NCBI RefSeq assembly: GCF_039542035.1
Contig: NZ_BAABHJ010000023.1
Span: forward strand, 62,001 to 126,000
Source: Actinoallomurus liliacearum
Lineage (GTDB): Bacteria > Actinomycetota > Actinomycetes > Streptosporangiales > Streptosporangiaceae
Direction of reading: 5' to 3'
Length of the DNA: 64,000 nucleotides
Below the pieces are notes generated by a model. That model ran no database searches and was not told the DNA's origin. It saw only the letters and a program-made list of their open reading frames with translations. This document shows positions 8,810 through 16,081 of the stretch, in pieces; position 1 is the first letter of the stretch; each line of letters begins with the position of its first letter. The position numbers were made by a program, and so were the translations under genes.

Positions 8810-9460
8810 ATGACCTCCCCCGATACCCATGCCGCCCAGCGCCTCACCCCGGCTGAGCTGCAGGCGGTCAACTTCCAGCGCGCTCCGCTCGGCCGCCGCG
8901 GGTTCGACGAAGACCAGGTGAGAGCGTTCCTGGGCCAGGTCGAGCAGGAGCTCGTCCATGTCCTCAACGAGAAGGCAGCCCTGGAGAACGAGGTCACCCG
9001 CCTGCGTGACCGCATCGCCGGCGGCGGGCCCGAGGCCGCCGCGGTGCAGCCGGAGGACGCTCATCTCCAGGCCGTGCGGATCCTGTCGAACGCGCAGCAG
9101 ACCGCGGACCAGTACGTCGCGGACGCGCAGCGCTACAGCCGAGAGGTCGCCGAGGAGGCACGGCGTGGCCGCGACGAGATCCTCGCCGACGCGCAGTCCC
9201 GTGCCACCCTCGTCCTGGAGGAGGCGCACCGGCAGGCGTCGCACGCCGCCGAGCAGGTCGCCCCGTCGACCGAGCCGATGTCCGGTGACGAGCGCCGCGA
9301 CCTCGAACGCGAGATCGCCTACCTCCGGACCTTCAGCGACGTCTACCGCACGCACCTGCGCACCTACCTGGAGTCGCTGCTGCGCAACGTCGAGGAGTGG
9401 GAGAAGTCCGAACGCGCCTCCGTATCCGGTACCCCCGGGGTGCCTCCCCGGATGCCCTGA
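8810..9460 (+). CDS. DivIVA-domain coiled-coil protein
   Basis: 216 aa. The N-terminal motif LTPAELQAVNFQRAPLGRRG then FDEDQVRAFLGQVEQEL is the DivIVA/Wag31 membrane-curvature domain. A long helix follows, rich in Glu/Arg/Gln (to ~200), with an AEEARRGRDEILADAQ-type coiled coil. It is shorter than the polar-growth DivIVA of actinomycetes and sits away from ftsZ, so it is probably an accessory polar or scaffold protein. GAGGAGA lies just before the ATG. Linked to the globins by a 10-bp gap. Confidence 0.85.
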   Translation: MTSPDTHAAQRLTPAELQAVNFQRAPLGRRGFDEDQVRAFLGQVEQELVHVLNEKAALENEVTRLRDRIAGGGPEAAAVQPEDAHLQAVRILSNAQQTADQYVADAQRYSREVAEEARRGRDEILADAQSRATLVLEEAHRQASHAAEQVAPSTEPMSGDERRDLEREIAYLRTFSDVYRTHLRTYLESLLRNVEEWEKSERASVSGTPGVPPRMP

Positions 9461-9552
9461 CGGCGGAGCCTCCCGCCACGCCGTACCGAAGGCTCGGAGA
9501 ATGTTTCCGCCGCTGATGGGAACGTCGGCGGATGCCCCGGTTCGCCAGGGCC

Positions 9553-9573
9553 GCTCGGAGAGGTTCTCCGAGC
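9553..9573 (+). terminator. hairpin between the DivIVA-type gene and ftsY
   Basis: A perfect 9-bp stem (GCTCGGAGA / TCTCCGAGC) with a 3-nt loop lies 92 bp after the stop codon. It has no T tract, as is usual for actinomycete terminators. Confidence 0.5.
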
Positions 9574-9671
9574 CTTCCGCTCGGTCGCACGGGAGGACGA
9601 CGCGACCGGACGGACGATGACCGTAGGAACGCGAAGGGCAGCCCGCACCTTCTGCGAGACTGGGACACGCT

Positions 9672-10832
9672 ATGGAATACGTCATTCTCGCCATCGCCAT
9701 CGTCGTGCTCGCCGTCGCGACGGGTGTGTTCTTCCTGGTCCGGGGTGCGCGCCGTGCCGTGCCGCCGCCGCGGGCACCGGAAGCGCCCAAGGCACCGGAG
9801 GCACCGCGTGGCGGCACGGCCGTCATCGAGGAAGAAGAGGTCGTCGCGCCGCCCACGCGGGCGCCGACCCCCGAGGCGCCGCCCGCGCCCCCCGCGCTCG
9901 AGATCCCGCCACCGTCCGCCGGCCGCCTCATCCGCCTGCGGGCACGGCTCTCCCGTTCCCAGAACGCCCTGGGCAAGACCCTTCTCACCCTGCTCTCCCG
10001 CGACACGCTCGACGACGACGCGTGGGACGAGATCGAGGACACCCTCGTGCAGGCCGACGTCGGCGTCGCGCCCTCCAGGCAGATCGTCGACGACCTGCGC
10101 ACCAAGGTGAAGGTCTACGGCACCCGCAGCCCCGGCGAGGTGCGGGGGCTGCTGAAGGACGAGCTCCTCGCCCAGATCGGCAAGGACTGGGACCGCTCCC
10201 TGCGCACCGAGCCGCACGGCGCCCAGCCCGCGATCATCCTGGTCGTCGGCGTCAACGGCACCGGCAAGACCACCACCTGCGGCAAGCTCGCCCGAGTCCT
10301 GATCGGAGACGGACGGACCGTCCTGCTCGGTGCGGCCGACACGTTCCGCGCCGCCGCCGCCGATCAGCTGGAGACCTGGGGGTCGCGGGTCGGCGCCGAG
10401 GTCGTACGCCGCGAGGAGGGCACGGATCCGGCGAGCGTCGCGTTCGAAGCCGTCAAGAAGGGCATTGAGGACACCGTCGACACCGTCATCGTCGACACCG
10501 CGGGCCGCCTGCACACCAAGACCGGGCTGATGGACGAACTCGGCAAGGTCAAGCGCGTCGTCGAGAAGCAGGCCCAGGTGGACGAGGTGATCCTCGTTCT
10601 GGACGCGACGACCGGGCAGAACGGCCTGCGCCAGGCACGGGTCTTCGCCGAGGTCGTCAACGTCACCGGCATCGCGCTGACCAAGCTCGACGGCACCGCC
10701 AAGGGCGGCATCGTCATCGCGGTCCAGCGTGAGCTGGGCGTTCCGGTCAAGCTCGTCGGCCTCGGCGAGGGCCCCGACGACCTCGCGCCGTTCGATCCCG
10801 AAGGCTTCGTCGACGCCATCCTGGGCGACTGA
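9672..10832 (+). CDS. ftsY: signal recognition particle receptor FtsY
   Basis: GTPase receptor that docks SRP-ribosome complexes at the membrane; 386 aa. Residues 4-24 form a real transmembrane helix (unlike E. coli FtsY), followed by an Ala/Pro/Glu-rich linker to ~85. The NG domain carries G1 GVNGTGKTTT (~193), DTAGRLHTK (~275) and TKLDGTAKGG (~337). Its partner Ffh is encoded at 26.8 kb. The stop is only 4 bp from that of the convergent regulator gene. Confidence 0.97.
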   Translation: MEYVILAIAIVVLAVATGVFFLVRGARRAVPPPRAPEAPKAPEAPRGGTAVIEEEEVVAPPTRAPTPEAPPAPPALEIPPPSAGRLIRLRARLSRSQNALGKTLLTLLSRDTLDDDAWDEIEDTLVQADVGVAPSRQIVDDLRTKVKVYGTRSPGEVRGLLKDELLAQIGKDWDRSLRTEPHGAQPAIILVVGVNGTGKTTTCGKLARVLIGDGRTVLLGAADTFRAAAADQLETWGSRVGAEVVRREEGTDPASVAFEAVKKGIEDTVDTVIVDTAGRLHTKTGLMDELGKVKRVVEKQAQVDEVILVLDATTGQNGLRQARVFAEVVNVTGIALTKLDGTAKGGIVIAVQRELGVPVKLVGLGEGPDDLAPFDPEGFVDAILGD

Positions 10833-10836
10833 CCGG

Positions 10837-12915
10837 TCAGCCTTCGTGGAGGGCGTCCGCGACGGCGGTGGCCAGGTCCAACTGGGCACCGCCGCGGAAC
10901 TCTCTCGTGAAGGTCCGCGACCCCAGCGCCTCCCTGGCGCGCGTCTCGCACTGCTGGTGCGAGCGGACGTGGTACGGCAGCTGCGTCGGCGAGAACCCGA
11001 GCTCGTGCCAGACCCGGTCCGCCGCGCCGAGCAGGCGGGCCGCGCGCTCCTGGGTGCCACCGGCGCCCGCGGTCCACGCCAGCACCTCCAGGAGCTGGGC
11101 GAGCCCCCAACGATCCTCGATGACGGACCAGGGCTCGGCCACCTGCAGCATCATCGTCTCCGCCCGCCGCCAGTCGCCCTGCTTCCACGCCGCGATCCCG
11201 ATGGCGAACAACGCGTACGCGCGGAACAGCGGCGCGTCCCGGGCGTCGCACAGGGCCATGAGCTCCTCGCCGAGCGCCGCGCCGAGATCCGGGTCCTTGA
11301 CGACGCAGAACATCGACGCGAGGTAGAGATTGATGCCGACGGCGTTGAGGTCTCCGGCGTCCCAGTGGCGGTTCCGGGCCTGTTCCATCAGCGCGAGCCC
11401 GCGCCGGTCGTCCCCGGCCGACAGCGCGGCGACACCGGAGACCATGGTGGCGAAGGCCGCGGCCGTGGCGTCCCCCGTCTCCTCGGCGAGCGCCTGGCAT
11501 TCCTCGATCCGGGTGACCGCCGTGGACGGATCACGCTGGTGCAGCGCGAGCAGGGAATCGGCCCACAGGGCGGTGAGCCGGGCGCGGCCGGGGGTGGAGA
11601 CGAGCCGCAGTCCTCGCTCCAGCCAGTGCCGCCCCTCGGTGAGGGCCCCGGCGAGCAGCCAGAACCCCCACAGCGTCGAGGCGACCTCCAACCCGGCCGG
11701 TGCCGAGGCCGGCCGGGCGTAACACGCGTCCATCGCGGCACGGATGTTCGGCAGCTCGACCTGCAGCGTCTGGAATGAGTCGAGCTGGTCGGAGGTCATC
11801 CGGTCGATCCGCAACCGTCCGACCAGCGACCTGTAGTGGGCGCAATAGCGCCTGCGCAACCGCTCCTCCTCGGCAGGGGCCAGACTCTCGCGGCCGTACG
11901 CGCGGATGCTGTCCAGCATGCGGTACCGCAGGTCGGTCGGGAGACGCTCGACGGTCAGGACCGACTTGTCCACCAGCCCGGCGATCAGGTCGAAGATCTC
12001 CTCGCGGTCGATCTCCCCGCCGGCGCAGACCTCTTCGGCGGTGTCGAGGTCCACTCCGCCGGGGAAGGTCGCCAGGCGCGCCCACAGATGGCCCTCGGCG
12101 GGGGAGCACATACTGCGGCTCCAGTCCATCGTGGCGCGAAGTGTCTGGTGGCGCGGCGGAGCGGCCCTGTCGCCGCCGGTCAGAACGGTGAAGCGGTCGT
12201 CGAGGTCGCTCAGGAGCCGGTCGAGCGGGGTACTCCTCAGGCGCGCGGCGGCGAGCTCGATCGCCAGCGGGATCCCGTCGAGGCGCTGGGAGATGCGGGC
12301 GACGGTGGCGGCGTTGGCGGCGGTGACGCCGAAGCCGGGGCGTACGGCGGTGGCCCGGTCGGTGAAGAGCCGTACCGCCTCGCACCGGGCGATCTCGCGG
12401 GTCGGCGCGTGCTGGTCGGCGACCGGCAGGGAGGAGATCGGCAGTACCTGTTCGCCGAGCACGCCGAGCCGGTGACGGCTGGTAGCCATGATCCGTAGGC
12501 GGGGGGTGGTCCGCAGCAGCCGGTCCACGAGGGCCGCGCAGGATTCGAGGAGGTGCTCGCAGCCGTCCAGCAAGAGCAGCATCCGCTTGTCGGCGAGGCC
12601 GGCGAGGAGGAGTGGCATCGCCTCCCGGTCCGTCTCCCGGATCCCCGCGGCGGCGGCCACGGTGGGAACGAGCAGCCTGCCCTCCTCGAGCGAAGCGAGT
12701 TCCACGATCAGCACTCCGTCGGGGAACCAGCCCCGCAGCACCCTGGCGGCATGGAACGCGAGCCGTGTCTTGCCGACGCCGCCGGCGCCGGTGAGCGTGA
12801 GCAGGCGCGTCCGTCGCAGGAGCCGTCTCACCTCGGACATCTCGCGTCTGCGGCCGACGAAGCTCGAACCGTCGGGATACCGGCGATCTTCGGCGAGTAT
12901 GTCCTGAGCAGGCAT
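10837..12915 (-). CDS. LuxR-type ATPase regulator lacking its C-terminal HTH
   Basis: 692 aa related to the large AfsR/LuxR-family (STAND) regulators. It has a GRRREMSEVRRLL lead-in, Walker A TGAGGVGKT (~42-50), a Walker B-like LLLLDGCEHLL, an NB-ARC-type ATPase with LTGGDRAAPPRHQTL, and a C-terminal helical-repeat region. The complete paralogue at 16.1-18.4 kb continues for ~80 further residues into a LuxR HTH, but this protein stops at the equivalent of its ALREG (here ALHEG), so no DNA-binding domain remains. It could act by protein-protein contacts or be a decayed regulator. GTG/ATG choice is not critical; ATG used. Confidence 0.85.
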   Translation of the reverse strand: MPAQDILAEDRRYPDGSSFVGRRREMSEVRRLLRRTRLLTLTGAGGVGKTRLAFHAARVLRGWFPDGVLIVELASLEEGRLLVPTVAAAAGIRETDREAMPLLLAGLADKRMLLLLDGCEHLLESCAALVDRLLRTTPRLRIMATSRHRLGVLGEQVLPISSLPVADQHAPTREIARCEAVRLFTDRATAVRPGFGVTAANAATVARISQRLDGIPLAIELAAARLRSTPLDRLLSDLDDRFTVLTGGDRAAPPRHQTLRATMDWSRSMCSPAEGHLWARLATFPGGVDLDTAEEVCAGGEIDREEIFDLIAGLVDKSVLTVERLPTDLRYRMLDSIRAYGRESLAPAEEERLRRRYCAHYRSLVGRLRIDRMTSDQLDSFQTLQVELPNIRAAMDACYARPASAPAGLEVASTLWGFWLLAGALTEGRHWLERGLRLVSTPGRARLTALWADSLLALHQRDPSTAVTRIEECQALAEETGDATAAAFATMVSGVAALSAGDDRRGLALMEQARNRHWDAGDLNAVGINLYLASMFCVVKDPDLGAALGEELMALCDARDAPLFRAYALFAIGIAAWKQGDWRRAETMMLQVAEPWSVIEDRWGLAQLLEVLAWTAGAGGTQERAARLLGAADRVWHELGFSPTQLPYHVRSHQQCETRAREALGSRTFTREFRGGAQLDLATAVADALHEG

Positions 12916-13008
12916 GTCTTCTCGCGGTATGGAGATCGGTGATCAAAAGGATCATCGATGGCCGGCGCTGCGGGCTCGTTGATCGCTCGGTGCGGGCCCT
13001 GGGCCGGA

Positions 13009-13150
13009 TCATCGGTGGCCTGGGCGGCCCCGGAATCGGGATCAGGGGCTTCTCGTGGAGTTCCGCGCCCCGCGCTGCGGACGGTGCGTGGACGTCGAAG
13101 CCGAGTTTACGCAGGACGTGCTCCGCACCGCCGAGCGACCCCATCGGCAG
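13009..13150 (-). pseudogene. relic of the 3' end of a LuxR-type regulator gene
   Basis: Read on the minus strand it gives AEHVLRKLGF, matching VERILRKLGF of the HTH recognition-helix region in the 16.1-18.4 kb regulator. After a frameshift it continues with a tail homologous in DNA to that gene's end, up to the TGA. The plus-strand segments beginning ATCATCG at 13010 and 16081 align closely for over 100 bp. The upstream part of the HTH and all of the ATPase are missing, so this is a dead fragment. Its original gene would have extended into what is now the phosphatase operon. Confidence 0.75.
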
Positions 13151-13305
13151 CTGGACGGAGCCGCACCCAGGGGGCGCCTTGCGACCAGTGTGGCGGGGAG
13201 CGTGTAATGGAAGCTGTTTCCGATACCGAATGAGGGACGGTCGTCTCATCGCACCGTTCCGACCGGACAGAGGGTGGTGGGGCTCCGAGCTCGCGGGTCC
13301 GACAC
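13151..13305. other. upstream region of the phosphatase operon
   Basis: Contains the putative promoter of the PP2C/B12 operon. Around 13205-13240 the sequence is less GC-rich (AATGGAAGCTGTTTCC-like), but no convincing paired -35/-10 hexamers or operator could be assigned. Confidence 0.3.
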
Positions 13306-14949
13306 GTGGACGTCTCCAGCGCTCCTTCGACGGACCGGCCTGGCCCCGGGCGGGTTACCAGCGCACTGTGGAGCGCGGCTCCTTATCCCGTGGTGATGGC
13401 CGATGCCGATGGCCGGGTGGTCGAGCTCAACGAGGCCGCCGTCCGGCTGTTCCCGCGAGCGATGCCCGGGGCCGGCTTCGCCGCGACGATGCCCGGATGG
13501 CTGGCGGAGGCGCACCGCATCGCGAGCGGGTCCGGCATCGAGGGCGAACCGGTGTGGGGCCGAGTGGGGGAGCGCAGCTTCGAGGCGTACCCGACCCGCT
13601 CGCCGGACGGGAACGTGGTCTGGTGGCTGGTCGAGGACACCGACCGGCGGCAGGCCGAGGTCACACTGTGCGCGGAGCGAGGGCGCACGGCGCTCCTGGC
13701 GGATGAGTCGAACGCCCTGCTGTCGACGCTGAACGTCGACCGGTGCATGGAGGTCGCGGTACGGCTGGCGGCCGAGCAGTTGGCCGACGCCGCCGTGCTC
13801 ATGCGGCCCGCTGTGGGACAACGGCTGCCGGCGGCCTTCGCCGTCCGCGGCGGCGCGGTCTACCGCGGCACCGTGCAGGCCGACCCCGCCGAGGTGCCCG
13901 GATTGAACGAGGCGCTGCAGGGCTTCCCACCGATCCCGTCCTGCTGGCTCGCCCCCGGCCAGTTGCCGCCGTGGGCCGTTCCGGAGGGCTTTGGCGAGCC
14001 GGTCGGCGCGGTCGTGGTCACCTCCCTGCCCGGACACGGCATCCCGGAGGGCGCGCTCATCCTGCTGCGCCGTCGCGACCGGTCCGGATTCAGCCGGAAC
14101 GAGGAGATCTTCGCCCGGCTGTTCGCGGCGCGGGCCGGCGCGGCGCTGTCGGCGGCCCGCGCGTTCGCCGCGCAGGCGGGGATCACCCAGATCCTCATGC
14201 GCGAGTCGCGGCCGCCGCAGTTGCATCGCGTGCACGGTGTGGACTTCGCCGGCGGGTACCGCGCGTCGGTGCGCGGTGAACTGGTCGGCGGTGACTTCTA
14301 CGACGTCCATCCCGGGGAGGATGAGGGCGAGGAGTCCCTCGTCGTGCTGGGCGACGTGTGCGGCAAGGGTTTGGAGGCGGCGGTCGCCACCGGCCAGATC
14401 CGCGCCACGCTGCGGGCCCTGCTGCCCATGGCCGACGATCACCTGCGGATGCTGTCCCTGCTCAACGGGGGACTGCTGAGCATGCGATCGGATCGGTTCG
14501 TCACCTTGGCGCTCGCGTCGGCGGTGCGGGCCGGGGATCGGGTGCGGCTGCGGCTGACCGCGGCCGGGCATCCGCCGCCGTTGATCGTCCGTTCTGGTGG
14601 TGCGGTCGAGGAGGCCGCCACCCGGGGCTGCCTGATCGGGGCCGTCCCCGACATCCACGCGTCCACCGCCCGGGTCGAGTTGGCGCCGGGCGAGACGTGT
14701 GTGCTCTATACCGACGGCATCACCGAGGCCCGTGGCGGGCCGCTCGGTGACGCCATGTTCGGTGATGAGCGGTTGAAGGACGCGCTGTCCGGCTGCGCGG
14801 GGATGCCCGCCGAAGCCGTCGTCGAACGCGTGCTGATGCTCGCGGCGCAGTGGGCCGGGAGCCGCGGCCACGACGACATGGCCGTCGTGGCGATCACCGC
14901 CCCCACAGACAGGATCCCCCGAAGCGGCGGAGCGCCGCCCATCCAGTGA
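13306..14949 (+). CDS. PAS/GAF-linked PP2C (SpoIIE-type) serine phosphatase
   Basis: 547 aa, cytoplasmic. The order is a PAS-like sensor (~18-115, AAPYPVVMADADGRVVELN), a GAF-like region (~120-290), and a PPM/SpoIIE phosphatase (~300-530). The metal-binding aspartates are all present: GGDFYDV, VLGDVCGKG, YTDGITEARGG and HDDMAVVAI. Such enzymes dephosphorylate STAS anti-anti-sigma proteins in partner-switching systems. No kinase domain or STAS gene is adjacent. GTG start without a strong ribosome site. The cobalamin-binding gene follows after 12 bp, making an operon in which that protein probably senses the signal. Confidence 0.9.
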   Translation: MDVSSAPSTDRPGPGRVTSALWSAAPYPVVMADADGRVVELNEAAVRLFPRAMPGAGFAATMPGWLAEAHRIASGSGIEGEPVWGRVGERSFEAYPTRSPDGNVVWWLVEDTDRRQAEVTLCAERGRTALLADESNALLSTLNVDRCMEVAVRLAAEQLADAAVLMRPAVGQRLPAAFAVRGGAVYRGTVQADPAEVPGLNEALQGFPPIPSCWLAPGQLPPWAVPEGFGEPVGAVVVTSLPGHGIPEGALILLRRRDRSGFSRNEEIFARLFAARAGAALSAARAFAAQAGITQILMRESRPPQLHRVHGVDFAGGYRASVRGELVGGDFYDVHPGEDEGEESLVVLGDVCGKGLEAAVATGQIRATLRALLPMADDHLRMLSLLNGGLLSMRSDRFVTLALASAVRAGDRVRLRLTAAGHPPPLIVRSGGAVEEAATRGCLIGAVPDIHASTARVELAPGETCVLYTDGITEARGGPLGDAMFGDERLKDALSGCAGMPAEAVVERVLMLAAQWAGSRGHDDMAVVAITAPTDRIPRSGGAPPIQ

Positions 14950-14961
14950 GGAGATCCGACG

Positions 14962-16041
14962 ATGACAACCGCAATTCCCGGCCGTTCGGACACCGAGTTC
15001 CTTTCCGCCCGGCTGTGGGACGCCGTGCACGAAGGAGACGAGTACGCGGCGACCGACGTGGTGCTGTCGGCGGTGGACGCCGGGCTGGACGCGGAGTCGG
15101 CGCTGCTCGACGTGATCGCGCCCGTGCAGGCGAGGGTCGGCGCGGAGTGGGCCGCGAACCGGATCAGCGTGGCCGAGGAGCACACCGCGACGGCCATCAA
15201 CGACCGTGTCGTCGCCGCTCTGGCCCACGACGCGTCCGTGCCGCGGCCGCGGCGGGGGGAGGGAAGGGTCGCGGTGGCGTGCGTCGACGGCGAGTGGCAC
15301 GCGCTGCCCGCCCGCCTGCTGGCCGAGACCCTGCGACTGCGGGGCTGGCACGTCGACTTCCTCGGCGCGCACGTACCGGTCACGCATCTGATCGAACACC
15401 TGCACCGTACGGGATCCGATGATCTGGCCCTGTCTGCGTCCATTTCCGCCCGCCTGCCCGCCGCGCACGCCACGATCACCGCCTGCCAGGCCGCCGGTGT
15501 CCCGGTCATGGCCGGCGGCGCGGCCTTCGGCCCCGACGGTGGCTACGCCGACCGGCTGGGCGCCGATGCCTGGGCGCCCGACGCCCGCACCGCGGCCGGC
15601 CGTCTCGAGGAGATCCTCGCCCGGCCGTACGTCCCGCCGCCGGTGCACGAGCCGGTGGACGACCTGCCGCACCTGGCCGACCAGGAGTACACCCTGGTCA
15701 CCCGCAGCGCGCCCCGCCTCGTCGCGGCGGTCCTGGCCGCGCTGGAGGAACGCTTCCCGGCCATGGCGACCTACAGCGAACGGCAGCGCCAGTACATCGC
15801 CGAGGGCGTCGCATACAGCACCGAGTTCCTCGGCGCCGCGCTCTACCTGGACGACTCCCCGCTGTTCACCCGCTTCGTCATCTGGGCCGGCGACATCCTC
15901 ACCGCACGCGGCGTCCCGGCCTACTCGGTCGCCCTGGCCCTGGACCTGCTGGCCGAACAGCTCAAGGACTTCCCGCGCGCCGTCGCCCTGCTCCGGGACG
16001 GCGACGCCGCACTGCAGATCGTCGGCTCCGACCGGCCGTGA
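14962..16041 (+). CDS. cobalamin-binding protein with CarH-type photoreceptor signature
   Basis: 359 aa. Residues ~12-92 form the helical B12-binding cap and contain W63-x9-E73-H74, the signature of AdoCbl photoreceptors of the CarH/LitR family. Residues ~100-222 are a Rossmann-like B12 domain with E111-W-H113 (lower axial histidine; the usual G of ExHxxG is P116), LSAS at 157-160 and AGG at 184-186. There is no MerR DNA-binding domain. Instead a C-terminal helical domain (~240-355) follows, which I do not recognise. AGGAG lies before the ATG, 12 bp after the phosphatase gene. Inference: a light- or B12-responsive regulator of that phosphatase. Confidence 0.85.
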   Translation: MTTAIPGRSDTEFLSARLWDAVHEGDEYAATDVVLSAVDAGLDAESALLDVIAPVQARVGAEWAANRISVAEEHTATAINDRVVAALAHDASVPRPRRGEGRVAVACVDGEWHALPARLLAETLRLRGWHVDFLGAHVPVTHLIEHLHRTGSDDLALSASISARLPAAHATITACQAAGVPVMAGGAAFGPDGGYADRLGADAWAPDARTAAGRLEEILARPYVPPPVHEPVDDLPHLADQEYTLVTRSAPRLVAAVLAALEERFPAMATYSERQRQYIAEGVAYSTEFLGAALYLDDSPLFTRFVIWAGDILTARGVPAYSVALALDLLAEQLKDFPRAVALLRDGDAALQIVGSDRP

Positions 16042-16081
16042 ACGCGGGCGGGCCGATCGCCCGGCGCGGGCCCGAGCCCGA

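Noticed and set aside
13306..14949. Phosphatase as a hybrid with an RsbW-type kinase domain
   Set aside because: No N-box or GHKL motifs; after the PPM domain only a short Pro/Gly tail remains.
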